From: Dermatophilus congolensis
Lineage (GTDB): Bacteria; Actinomycetota; Actinomycetes; Actinomycetales; Dermatophilaceae
Direction of reading: 5' to 3'
Length of the DNA: 64,000 bases
Assembly: GCF_900447215.1 (NCBI RefSeq)
Contig: NZ_UFYA01000001.1
Span: 2,480,001-2,544,000, forward strand
Shown here: one piece after another, positions 38,086 through 47,095 of the stretch
Layout: every line of letters begins with the position of its first letter
Position numbering within the stretch: the first letter of the stretch is position 1
Notes under the pieces: generated by a model
The model's input: the letters and a program-made list of their open reading frames with translations, nothing else
Told to the model about the DNA's origin: nothing
Databases searched by the model: none
Program-made: the position numbers and the translations under genes

Positions 38086-38874
38086 GTGGCTCAAGTTCCC
38101 GCCGCGATGAGTGCTCTTAGGATTCTGCGCTATTTAGGGACGAGGCGGGGACCTGTTTCAGCTGCGTCAATCGCAACAGCACTTTCTTTGCCTCGATCCA
38201 GTGTCTACCACCTGCTTGCCGCACTCATCGAAACCGGTTTCGTTGTCCACCTCGAAACCGAACATCTCTACGGAATAGGACCAGCTGCAGCTGAACTTGG
38301 AACCGCCTACTCCCGGCAAGTACCCATCGCCCGTATCGCCACCCCGGCTCTCGATGCCCTCGTTGAACGCATAGGAGAAAGCGCTCACTTATCGGTCCTT
38401 CTAGGCCAAAACGTTGTCTACGTATCCGAAGTACGTGCCCCCCGACGTCCCATGCTCGTCTCAGAAACAGGTGTACGCCTACCCGCGCACCTGACCGCCA
38501 GCGGCCGGGCGATCCTTGCTGCACTACCTGCCAAACAAATCCGCGCTCTCTATCCCGATGCCGCAGCCTTTCCGCATAGCAGCGCTGACAAAACCAGTTG
38601 GTCTCCAGGGCGTCTGCGTACCACCCTCCAAAAGGTCCGCGCCCGCGGCTGGGCCGTTGAACGAGGTGAAATCACCGCTGGCATGAGTAGCGTCGCGGTT
38701 GCCATACATGACCATCTTGGATGGCCTTGCGCAGCACTGGCTTTCACTGTCGAAGATGAACGCCTTCCTACAGAGCGCGAGCCCGTTCTCATTAATGCCC
38801 TACGTGCCGTCGCGAACAAACTCGAAAACACTCTCTGCGCAGAAAACTCACCCAGGGCCCACCCCAGTGCTTAA
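38086..38874 (+). CDS. IclR-family transcriptional regulator
   Basis: 262 residues: an N-terminal winged helix-turn-helix (about 8-70; [32 protein letters not shown]) and a C-terminal IclR effector domain (about 85-250; [57 protein letters not shown]). It likely controls the divergent amino-acid permease and senses an amino acid or its breakdown product. GTG 38086 is the start, as the HTH begins within eight residues of it. Confidence 0.92.
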   Translation: MAQVPAAMSALRILRYLGTRRGPVSAASIATALSLPRSSVYHLLAALIETGFVVHLETEHLYGIGPAAAELGTAYSRQVPIARIATPALDALVERIGESAHLSVLLGQNVVYVSEVRAPRRPMLVSETGVRLPAHLTASGRAILAALPAKQIRALYPDAAAFPHSSADKTSWSPGRLRTTLQKVRARGWAVERGEITAGMSSVAVAIHDHLGWPCAALAFTVEDERLPTEREPVLINALRAVANKLENTLCAENSPRAHPSA

Positions 38875-39029
38875 GGCAAGTCTGAAATACGAGACAGCAA
38901 AACAGTGTTGATCCACCATCAGTGTCCCAACCAATGGTGGGATACGGTCAGCCGCGGTCTGCCAACGTCGGGAGACTGAATGCCGGGTAGCCCGCGACCA
39001 CAGCGTGTATACACCACGAAAGGGACGTC

Positions 39030-42000
39030 ATGGGCAAAGACCAGGCTCTGCGCGCAAGTCACCTCGAAGCAGCCGCCGCCACCATCGCAGCCGCAGCACA
39101 CGTAGGAGACCGCAGCGGCGTTGAGACCATGACCACCTACCTCGAACGCTTCTACCACCACGTCGCTACCGAGGAACTCCTCACCCATACCCCCGAAGAA
39201 CTCGCCGGCGCCGCAGCATCCATGCTCGCCACCGCCCATCAACTCACTACCACCACCCGCGAACGCGTCCGCGTCTTCACCCCCACCGTTGAACGTGACG
39301 GTTGGGCAAGCGGCCACACCGTCGTCCACGTCGCCACCGACGACGCCTCCTTTCTCGTTGACTCCCTACTGGAACACCTCGAACACACCAAAACCCGCGT
39401 CCACTTCATTGCTCACCCCCAGATCTACGTACGCCGCGACGACGAGGGCACCCTCACCGACGTCGTCGATGTTGCCTCTGGGGCACAAACAGACCCCACC
39501 CCTACCGACGCCCTGCGCGAATCTTGGATCCATATTGAAATCGACCGGCTCAACGACCACGCAACCGAAGAAAATCTCGCCGCTGAACTCCTCAACGTCG
39601 TCCGCGACGTCCACGCCGCCGTCGACGACTTCGATGCTCTCCAAGCCCGCGCCATAGAAATCCGCGACAACCTCACCGAAAACATTCCCAACGTTGACCC
39701 CGACACTGTCCACCGCGCCCGATCTCTCCTGGACTGGGTCGCCGGAGGGCAATTCATTTTCATCGGCGCCGCCGACTACACCGTCGAACGGAAGCAAGAC
39801 GGCCACGGTCGCGACACCGTCGAACTACGTCGCATACCCGAAAGCGGTCTAGGCATCCTCTCGCCCCGACGCTCACCCGAAACCACCATCGACCACGCCA
39901 AGAGCCTTACTGGCGTTGCTGCACAACTTGCACTCAAACCCGTCGCCTACGTCTTCACAAAAGCCAATGCCACCTCCACCGTCCACCGGCGCGTGCGCCT
40001 CGAATACATCGGCATCAAACAATTTGACACTGCCGGAAACGTCACCGGCGAACGTCGCATCATCGGCCTATTCACCGCCCCCGCCTACGTCTGGTCCGTC
40101 ACCTCCCTGCCTTACGTCCGCGACAAAGTCCAAGCTGTCATCCACGAAGCCGGCTACGTCCCTGACAGCCACCTCAGCAAGGATCTCCTCGCGGTCCTAG
40201 AGTCCTACCCCCGCGACGACCTCTTCCACGACACCGTCGAACACATCACCGCAGTCGCCACCGCCGTCGTCCACCTGAGAGAACGACGACGAACCCGACT
40301 CTTCCTGCGCCATGACCCCTTCGGCCGCTATGTCACCGCCCTCATCTACCTACCCCGCGACCGCTACAACACAGACGTACGCATCCGCATCCAAGACATC
40401 CTCATGTCCGCCTTCAATGGCGACGAAATCGAATACCGAACCCGAGTCAGCGACGCCTCCCTTGCACAGATTTACGCCATCGTCCACGGCGTCGACGCAT
40501 CCGATGCGCGCCAAATCGACCTCAACGAACTCGAAGCCCGCATCGTTGAAGCCACTCGAAACTGGGACGAAGGCTTCGCCGAAGCCGCCACCGCCCGCTT
40601 CGGCGAAGGACCCGCTGCCGCCATCATCGCCCGCTACGGGCGAGGGTTCGATCAGGTCTACAAAGCCGATGTGGCTCCCCGCGTCGCTGTGGCTGATGTC
40701 GTGGCCCTCGAAGCCTTCGAACACGAACCCGAACGTTCTATCCGCCCCGTTGTCCACCAAACCCCCGGCGCACCTAATAACCAGCGCCGCATGAAAATCT
40801 ACGCCCGTCAAGAAGTCTCTCTATCCGACCTTGTTCCTATCCTCCGTGACACCGGCGTACGCGTCACCGACGAACGTCCCTACCGCCTTCACCGCGCCGA
40901 CGGAACCTCTTTCTGCGTTTACGACATCGGCCTATCTATTCCCGACAACGTCATCTGGCGCCGTGGCACCGGACGCGTCACCGCCAGCCGTGAAACCTCC
41001 ACCCTGGCCTTCGAAGACCTCGTCGCTGATGTGTGGGCAGGCCGAGCCGAATCAGACGCACTCAACGCCCTCGTCCTACGAGCAGGCCTAACTGGCGACG
41101 AAATTGCCGTGCTGCGTGCCATCACCTCCTACATCGCCCAAGCTGGATCGACCTTCAGTCGCCAATACGTCGAACAAGTTGTCCTCGACAACCCCGAGCT
41201 CGCTGCCACTTTGTTGCGCTACTTCGAGGCCCGTTTCGACCCAGAGGCCTTCCCAGGCGGCACCGACAACCCGGGGCGTATCGACGCCGTTACCGCTATC
41301 GAGAGCGAACTCATTGACAACATCGCTCACGTAACCTCCCTTGATGAAGACACCATCTGGCGTCGCCTGCACTCCGTCGTTGCATCCACCGTCCGCACCA
41401 ACCGATATGCTCACCGCCGCGTCGACACCCTCGCCTTCAAACTTCACCCGGCAGGCATTCTCGGCATTCCTGAACCCATTCCTGCCGTAGAAATCTGGGT
41501 CTACAGTCCTCGCGTTGAAGGAACTCACTTGCGCTTTGGTCCCGTTGCCCGCGGTGGGCTGCGCTGGTCAGACCGCCGAGAAGATTTCCGCACCGAAATT
41601 CTGGGCCTGGTCAAAGCCCAAATGGTCAAAAATGCCCTCATCGTCCCCACCGGCTCCAAAGGCGGTTTCTACGCTAAGCGCCTACCAGCTGCGACAGACC
41701 GTGATGCCTGGATGAATGAAGGAATCGCTGCTTACAAGCTTTTCGTTTCCTCCCTTCTAGATGTCACAGACAACCGCACTGACGAGGGAATTCACACTCC
41801 TGCAGGTGTGCTCCGCTATGACGAAGAAGACCCCTACCTCGTTGTCGCAGCGGATAAAGGCACAGCCCGCTTTTCTGATATCGCCAACGACATCGCCGTC
41901 GACTATGGATTCTGGCTTCAAGACGCCTTCGCTTCTGGTGGGTCAGCTGGATACGACCACAAAGGAATGGGCATCACCGCACGCGGCGCCTGGGTCTCTG

Positions 42001-43970
42001 TGCAACGTCATTTCCGTGAACTAGGCATTAACGTTCAAACCCAAGATTTCACTGTTGTTGGTATCGGTGACATGAGCGGCGACGTCTTCGGTAACGGCAT
42101 GCTGCTGTCTGAACACATCCACCTCGTCGCTGCATTCGACCACCGCCACATTTTCTTGGACCCCACTCCCGATGCAGCGGCCACATACGCTGAACGGCGG
42201 CGCATCTTTGATCTCTCTCGCTCTTCCTGGGATGACTTCGATCGCAGCCTGCTCTCTGAGGGAGGGGGGATCTACCCTCGTGCCGCTAAGCACATCGACA
42301 TCAGTGAACAAGCAGCCGCAACTCTCGGACTGGAAAACACGAGCTCACTGACGCCCTCCGAGCTCGTCGCGGCTATCTTGCGCGCACCCGTTGACCTCCT
42401 GTGGAACGGCGGTATCGGTACCTACGTCAAAGCCACTACCCAAACCAACGCCGAAATCGGTGATCGCGCTAACGATGCAGTTCGTATTAATGGCAACGAA
42501 CTACGAGCACGTGTTGTCGGAGAAGGTGGAAACCTCGGCTTGAGCCAGCTTGGCCGCATCGAAGCAGCCCGCAACGGCGTTCTTCTCAACACCGACGCTA
42601 TCGACAACGCTGCTGGCGTCAACACATCTGACCACGAGGTCAACATCAAGATTCTGCTGGGTGATATCGAACGCACCGGAGATCTCACCCGAAAACAGCG
42701 CAACGAACTCCTTGAGTCCATGACTGAGGAAGTCGCCGCAGCCGTCTTGCACGATAACTACGAACAAAATGTTCTCTTAGGCAACGCGCGTATGCAGGCT
42801 CCGGCTATGGCAGGAGCACACGCTCGTCTCATGGACGCTTTGGAGAAAACCGGACAACTTGACCGGAACCTCGAATTCCTTCCATCGCACGAAGAATTCG
42901 CTGCTCGGCTCAGCCGTGGTGAGGACCTTACTTCACCTGAGATGAGTGTCCTTGTCGGGTACGCCAAAATCTCCCTCAAGAACGCGCTCGGCAACTCCCG
43001 TTTGCCGGATGACCCGTGGCTTGATCGCTATGTAGAGAAGTACTTCCCTAAAGCACTACGAGAACGATACGGAGATCGTTTTTCTGAGCATCCGCTTCGC
43101 CGCGACATCATCATCAATGTTCTTGTTAATGGCCTGGTTAACCGCGGTGGCGTTACGTTCGTGCACCGGTGCCAGGAAGAAACTGACGCGACAGTTGAAC
43201 GTATCGGCGCGGCCTATGTGATCGCCTCTGAAGTTTTTGGGCAGCGTGCTTTCGCTGAACGTGTCCAGGCGCTAGACAATGAGCTTGCTTCCACTGCTCA
43301 GACCACACTTCACCTAGAGTTCCGGCGTCTCATTGATCGAGCGGTTCGGTGGATTGTCACTAACCGGCCGCCGCATTTGAACATCGGTGACGAGATCGAG
43401 GCATTTGCCCCCGTCGTGGAGTCACTGCGTGATCGGGTACCAGATCTTCTTACTGGGCCTCAAATCGATGAGTTCCGCGAAGACGTCTACGCCCGCATCG
43501 ATAGTGGTCTTCCTGAGGGTCTTGCCCGTGATGCTTCAGCGTTGATCTTTGTTTTCTCGTTGCTCGATATTGCCGAGATTGCTGTGAATACAGGTGTTGA
43601 TCCAGCTGAGGTGGCCTCGATCTACTACGCGGCGCTTGGTCAGATCCGTGTTGGTGAACTGCTTGTTCGAGTAGGAGCCCTCGATCGTGATAACAGGTGG
43701 GACTCCCTGGCCCGCCAGGCTCTGCGCGATGATCTTTATGACGTGCTTCGCAGCATCACCACAGTTGTTCTGGAGTCTGAAGCTAGCGAGGGCGGTGCAG
43801 CTGATGCTCATGAACGTGTGCGTACTTGGGCTCAGGTCCACGCTGATGTTCTTTCTCGTCTAGGTGGGATCATGGATGCTATTGACACGATGCCCGAGGC
43901 TGGTCTTGCACCTGTTTCGGTAGCTGTCAGAAGTCTGCGTGGGGTGATTCGCACTACATCTGCGCGGTGA
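39030..43970 (+). CDS. gdh: NAD-specific glutamate dehydrogenase, large (180-kDa) type
   Basis: Oxidises glutamate to 2-oxoglutarate and ammonium with NAD. The 1646-residue protein belongs to the large GDH family of actinobacteria and proteobacteria: regulatory N-terminal ACT-like region (about 1-600), a catalytic region (about 720-1230) with RFGPVARGGLRWSDRREDFRTEILGLVKAQMVKNALIVPTGSKGGF, GIGDMSGDVFGNGML and LLWNGGIGTYVKA, then a long helical C-terminus. ATG 39030 follows AAAGGGACG. Codons end nearly always in C at the front and become mixed with many T/G endings towards the back. It ends in a strong terminator next to a convergent tRNA gene. Confidence 0.95.
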   Translation: MGKDQALRASHLEAAAATIAAAAHVGDRSGVETMTTYLERFYHHVATEELLTHTPEELAGAAASMLATAHQLTTTTRERVRVFTPTVERDGWASGHTVVHVATDDASFLVDSLLEHLEHTKTRVHFIAHPQIYVRRDDEGTLTDVVDVASGAQTDPTPTDALRESWIHIEIDRLNDHATEENLAAELLNVVRDVHAAVDDFDALQARAIEIRDNLTENIPNVDPDTVHRARSLLDWVAGGQFIFIGAADYTVERKQDGHGRDTVELRRIPESGLGILSPRRSPETTIDHAKSLTGVAAQLALKPVAYVFTKANATSTVHRRVRLEYIGIKQFDTAGNVTGERRIIGLFTAPAYVWSVTSLPYVRDKVQAVIHEAGYVPDSHLSKDLLAVLESYPRDDLFHDTVEHITAVATAVVHLRERRRTRLFLRHDPFGRYVTALIYLPRDRYNTDVRIRIQDILMSAFNGDEIEYRTRVSDASLAQIYAIVHGVDASDARQIDLNELEARIVEATRNWDEGFAEAATARFGEGPAAAIIARYGRGFDQVYKADVAPRVAVADVVALEAFEHEPERSIRPVVHQTPGAPNNQRRMKIYARQEVSLSDLVPILRDTGVRVTDERPYRLHRADGTSFCVYDIGLSIPDNVIWRRGTGRVTASRETSTLAFEDLVADVWAGRAESDALNALVLRAGLTGDEIAVLRAITSYIAQAGSTFSRQYVEQVVLDNPELAATLLRYFEARFDPEAFPGGTDNPGRIDAVTAIESELIDNIAHVTSLDEDTIWRRLHSVVASTVRTNRYAHRRVDTLAFKLHPAGILGIPEPIPAVEIWVYSPRVEGTHLRFGPVARGGLRWSDRREDFRTEILGLVKAQMVKNALIVPTGSKGGFYAKRLPAATDRDAWMNEGIAAYKLFVSSLLDVTDNRTDEGIHTPAGVLRYDEEDPYLVVAADKGTARFSDIANDIAVDYGFWLQDAFASGGSAGYDHKGMGITARGAWVSVQRHFRELGINVQTQDFTVVGIGDMSGDVFGNGMLLSEHIHLVAAFDHRHIFLDPTPDAAATYAERRRIFDLSRSSWDDFDRSLLSEGGGIYPRAAKHIDISEQAAATLGLENTSSLTPSELVAAILRAPVDLLWNGGIGTYVKATTQTNAEIGDRANDAVRINGNELRARVVGEGGNLGLSQLGRIEAARNGVLLNTDAIDNAAGVNTSDHEVNIKILLGDIERTGDLTRKQRNELLESMTEEVAAAVLHDNYEQNVLLGNARMQAPAMAGAHARLMDALEKTGQLDRNLEFLPSHEEFAARLSRGEDLTSPEMSVLVGYAKISLKNALGNSRLPDDPWLDRYVEKYFPKALRERYGDRFSEHPLRRDIIINVLVNGLVNRGGVTFVHRCQEETDATVERIGAAYVIASEVFGQRAFAERVQALDNELASTAQTTLHLEFRRLIDRAVRWIVTNRPPHLNIGDEIEAFAPVVESLRDRVPDLLTGPQIDEFREDVYARIDSGLPEGLARDASALIFVFSLLDIAEIAVNTGVDPAEVASIYYAALGQIRVGELLVRVGALDRDNRWDSLARQALRDDLYDVLRSITTVVLESEASEGGAADAHERVRTWAQVHADVLSRLGGIMDAIDTMPEAGLAPVSVAVRSLRGVIRTTSAR

Positions 43971-43984
43971 AAGCTCTGCAAATG

Positions 43985-44023
43985 TAAAAGGAGATCCGCA
44001 CCACTGGTGCGGATCTCCTTTTA
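43985..44023. terminator. Terminator of gdh and convergent tRNA-Gly
   Basis: Perfect 19-bp arms 43985-44003 and 44005-44023 around one base, with A and T runs at the ends. Confidence 0.92.
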
Positions 44024-44027
44024 ATCG

Positions 44028-44098
44028 AGCGAGTGACGGGAATCGAACCCGCGTATTCAGCTTGGGAAGCTGATGTTCTACCATTGAACTACACTCGC
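44028..44098 (-). tRNA. tRNA-Gly(CCC)
   Basis: 71 nt on the minus strand. Acceptor GCGAGTG pairs with CACTCGC, the anticodon loop TTCCCAA reads CCC, and the T arm contains GGTTCGATTCC. CCA is not encoded. Confidence 0.96.
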
Positions 44099-44334
44099 AT
44101 GCCTGTTCGATTCCAAAACTTTACCAGTCTATCTAGTGGATTGTCTTGGTCTCGAAGGTTTTTCTTCAGCACAGATGTGGCGATCGCTGAGTGCTCCACA
44201 CCGTTTAAAGCTAGGCGCCAGTCTACAGCTAGCTCACTGGTGGTACATCCACGCCAGAAAAAGGCGGCGATACTTTGTCACCTCACTCATCCGCGCATCA
44301 GCGCCACGCCATGAGGTAGTAGAGGACCGGTGAC

Positions 44335-45168
44335 ATGACCGCCATCAGTATTCGATACGTTAAACAACGCGCCCGTAAATGTGCTGGACGCATTTTGCGC
44401 TGCGTTCAAGGAGCTAGCCGTCGCAATCCCTCGTACGAACAGAAACCACTTGTTCCGGCCCCTCGAACTGTTGGAACCAGCATTCTTTATCTTCATCACA
44501 GCACTGGTGAGAACGTGTGGAAGGGGGGCGTGCCTGAACTTCTTGCCGCGCATAACAGCGAGCACGGTACTGCGTACAGCATCACCAAAGCTGCATACCC
44601 GCACTGGCCACACTCGTGGACTAATGATCCTTTCGATTACTGGCGTGCCTGGGTGAAGCATCGCGGGAAGCGGCGCTTTTTCCGTCAGGAAACCCTCGAT
44701 GAGTTGTGTGCCTCGTACGACGTTATTGTCTGGAAGCACTGTTTCACTGCTGCTCAGATTGCTGCGGCGGATGCCCCCGGAGCCAAAAGTGAAGGGGATG
44801 TGCGTTCTGCGTTGAAAACATTGCCGAACTTTAAAGCGCAGTACATGGCGCTTCGTGAGGTAATGCGGGCGCATCCTGACACCACTTTTGTGGTCTGGAC
44901 AGTGCCGCCACGAGCCGTGGAAGACACAACTGCAGAGGAAGCGGCGCGTGCTGAAGAGTTCGCGCGCTGGGTGCGGCAGGAATGGGATGAGCCGGGGGAC
45001 AACATCCACGTGTTCGATTACTACGGGCTGGCTGCCCCTGGTGGGGTGTTGCGTTCGGACTATGCGGTGGCGCCGAATGATTCGCATCCGAGTGAGGAGT
45101 TTTCACGGCAGGCCGCTGCCGCGCTGGTGGCTCGACTCACTGCGGTGTTGGAGGGATGTCAAGAGTGA
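44335..45168 (+). CDS. SGNH-hydrolase-like protein
   Basis: 277 residues. After a basic N-terminus the first strand ends in ILYLHHSTGENVW, with Ser in the place of the SGNH nucleophile. VIVWKHCF and TTFVVWTVPP resemble later core strands, and NDSHPSEEFS near the C-terminus fits the Asp-x-x-His block. The substrate is unknown, and the unusual HHSTG first block means activity cannot be assumed. A GAGGA site lies about 8 bases before ATG 44335. No signal peptide is clear. Positioned between tRNA-Gly and the cobamide fusion gene. Confidence 0.6.
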   Translation: MTAISIRYVKQRARKCAGRILRCVQGASRRNPSYEQKPLVPAPRTVGTSILYLHHSTGENVWKGGVPELLAAHNSEHGTAYSITKAAYPHWPHSWTNDPFDYWRAWVKHRGKRRFFRQETLDELCASYDVIVWKHCFTAAQIAAADAPGAKSEGDVRSALKTLPNFKAQYMALREVMRAHPDTTFVVWTVPPRAVEDTTAEEAARAEEFARWVRQEWDEPGDNIHVFDYYGLAAPGGVLRSDYAVAPNDSHPSEEFSRQAAAALVARLTAVLEGCQE

Positions 45169-45175
45169 GGGTGTT

Positions 45176-45206
45176 GCGGCCGTGCAGTGTTGCGCTGCCC
45201 GGCCGC
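45176..45206. terminator. Hairpin between converging genes
   Basis: Arms 45176-45182 and 45200-45206 (7 G/C pairs) lie just after the SGNH-like stop and before the CobT stop on the opposite strand. Confidence 0.5.
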
Positions 45207-45217
45207 GTATCAGTGGT

Positions 45218-47017
45218 CTAAGCGGTGCGAGCGGAATCCCGGCGGACGGTCAGGCCGGTAAGTAGCATGGTTGCTCCCAGGATGGCGCCGACTCCTTCAC
45301 CTGCTCGGATGCGAGCGTCGATGAGGGCTTCGAGGCCAAGTTCTTGAAGTACTGCTTGGTGGGAGAATTCGCGGCTTACTTGTCCTGCTACGAGGTAGGC
45401 AGCTACGCCGGGTTCTTCGCGGGCGGCTAGTAGTGCAGGGATGGAGGTAGCTAGACCGTCGAGGACGACGATTCCGGACTTCTCGGCGGTGCCGAGTATC
45501 AGGCCGTAGAGGTAGGCGAATTCTCCTCCGCCGAGGTGGGTGAGTAGCTCGGCGGAGGTAGTAGATGCGGGGGCCTTTTTTCCTTCGGTTAGGCCGATTC
45601 GTTCGAGGGCGGCGCGAACTACGTGGGTTTTGCGTTCGAGCATGGCGGTGTCAGAGGCGGTTCCTAGACCGACGGCTTTGTGTGCGGGGAGGCCGACTGT
45701 CGCTGCGGTCAAGGCGGCGGCGATGGTGGTGTTGCCTAGGCCAACTTCGCCGAGGAGGACTAGACCTTGATCTGCGAGGGTGTTTCCACGTGTGCGGCCA
45801 GCTGTGATGAGCATGTCAACGTCGCGGGGGGTCAGGGCGTCGGTGTGCATGATGTCGCCGCGGGGCCCGGTGGGGCGGTGGGTATGGTCGGCGGCGGTGA
45901 TGGGGGAGGAGTCGCTGCTGGTGCCTACTCCGCAGTCGATGATGATGGAGTTAAACCCGTTGGCGGCGGCCATGGTTGTGCCTACTGCTTTTCCGGCGAT
46001 GCCTGCTTCGGCGACGACGCGAGTGATGGAGTTGGGGAAGGCAGTAACGCCTAAGTCGTGCACGGGGTGGTCGGCGCATGCTGTGACGAGGGTTGCGGTG
46101 GTGAAGTTGATTCGTCCAGCGGTGATGATTTTGTTGATGGCTATGTCGAGTTTGCCTAGAGACCCGGGGGCGGTGAGGAGAAGATCGGCTTCGTCGTAGG
46201 TGGCTACGTGTGCGTTTTGGTCGGGAGCGTGTAGGTGTGAGGTGGGTGCGGGGGTGGTATTGTTCCACCGTTCTCGCATGATGAGGGGTTCGAGGGGGAG
46301 GCGTTTGGACCAGGCGCGGCGTTCGAGGCCTGGGCTGGGGGGAAGTTCGTCAGGCCAGCCGATGCATAGCCAGCCGAGTGGTTCTACGTTCTGGGGTAGG
46401 TCGACGAGTTGGGCGAGTTCGTCGGGTTCAAAGAGAGTTACCCATCCCATGCCTAAACCTGCGGCGCGGGCGGTGAGCCACATGTTTTGCATGGCGGCGG
46501 CGCAGGACCATAGGTCGGCGTCGGGGAAGGTTGCTCGGCCGAGGACTCCGGGGGCTGGGGTGCGGCGGTCGCAGGCGACGATGATGCCGATGGGGGCTTC
46601 GCGGATGCCTTCGACTTTGAGGTCGAGGAGTTGGGAGCCGCGTTCGGTGGTCATGGTTTGTGCTTGGGCGATTTTTGCGCGTTCGGCCATGAGGGCGGCG
46701 TGGTCGCGGGTGCTGGGGTCGGTGACGATGATGAAGCGCCAGGGTTGGCTGTGTCCGACGGAGGGGCCAAGGTGGGCTGATTCGAGGATGTAATGGATGA
46801 GGTCTTCGGGGATGGGGTCTGGGCGGAAGCGGCGTACATCGCGTCGGGAGGTGATGATGTCGCGTAGGGCTCCTTGGGCGCTGGTGGGGTAGGCCCAGCC
46901 GTTGAGGGTTTCGGCGCGTTGAGCAGCCGAGGAGGTGTCGCCGATGTTGGGGACTGGACGTTCCCAGAGGTGTTGGGTGGTGCTTGTCTGTGGCGGTGTG
47001 TTCCTCGGCTGCGTCAT
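45218..47017 (-). CDS. BluB-CobT fusion: lower-ligand synthesis and activation for B12
   Basis: A 599-residue two-domain enzyme. The front (about 45-240) is a flavin nitroreductase-fold BluB: RRDVRRFRPDPIPEDLI, AHLGPSVGHSQPWRFI, MGWVTLFEPDEL; BluB turns FMNH2 and oxygen into 5,6-dimethylbenzimidazole. The rear (about 265-599) is CobT: ADHPVHDLGVTAFPN, GEVGLGNTTIAAAL, VLDGLATSIPAL and RAGEGVGAILG with the catalytic-base Glu; CobT attaches the base to ribose phosphate. Fusing consecutive steps could channel the base. ATG 47017 is preferred (leaderless, TAGCGT upstream). No other cob genes are nearby. Confidence 0.93.
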   Translation of the reverse strand: MTQPRNTPPQTSTTQHLWERPVPNIGDTSSAAQRAETLNGWAYPTSAQGALRDIITSRRDVRRFRPDPIPEDLIHYILESAHLGPSVGHSQPWRFIIVTDPSTRDHAALMAERAKIAQAQTMTTERGSQLLDLKVEGIREAPIGIIVACDRRTPAPGVLGRATFPDADLWSCAAAMQNMWLTARAAGLGMGWVTLFEPDELAQLVDLPQNVEPLGWLCIGWPDELPPSPGLERRAWSKRLPLEPLIMRERWNNTTPAPTSHLHAPDQNAHVATYDEADLLLTAPGSLGKLDIAINKIITAGRINFTTATLVTACADHPVHDLGVTAFPNSITRVVAEAGIAGKAVGTTMAAANGFNSIIIDCGVGTSSDSSPITAADHTHRPTGPRGDIMHTDALTPRDVDMLITAGRTRGNTLADQGLVLLGEVGLGNTTIAAALTAATVGLPAHKAVGLGTASDTAMLERKTHVVRAALERIGLTEGKKAPASTTSAELLTHLGGGEFAYLYGLILGTAEKSGIVVLDGLATSIPALLAAREEPGVAAYLVAGQVSREFSHQAVLQELGLEALIDARIRAGEGVGAILGATMLLTGLTVRRDSARTA

Positions 47018-47095
47018 GTGTTCCACGCTAGTGGTGTGTTTGCTGTGTTCTTTGTCGTGGCTGGGGTGAGGTGGTGAACGCCTCAGTAATTGGGG

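Noticed and set aside
44287-45087. A 266-residue minus-strand frame
   Set aside because: It is the shadow of the SGNH-like gene on the other strand; its protein is low-complexity in Arg/His and has no motif.
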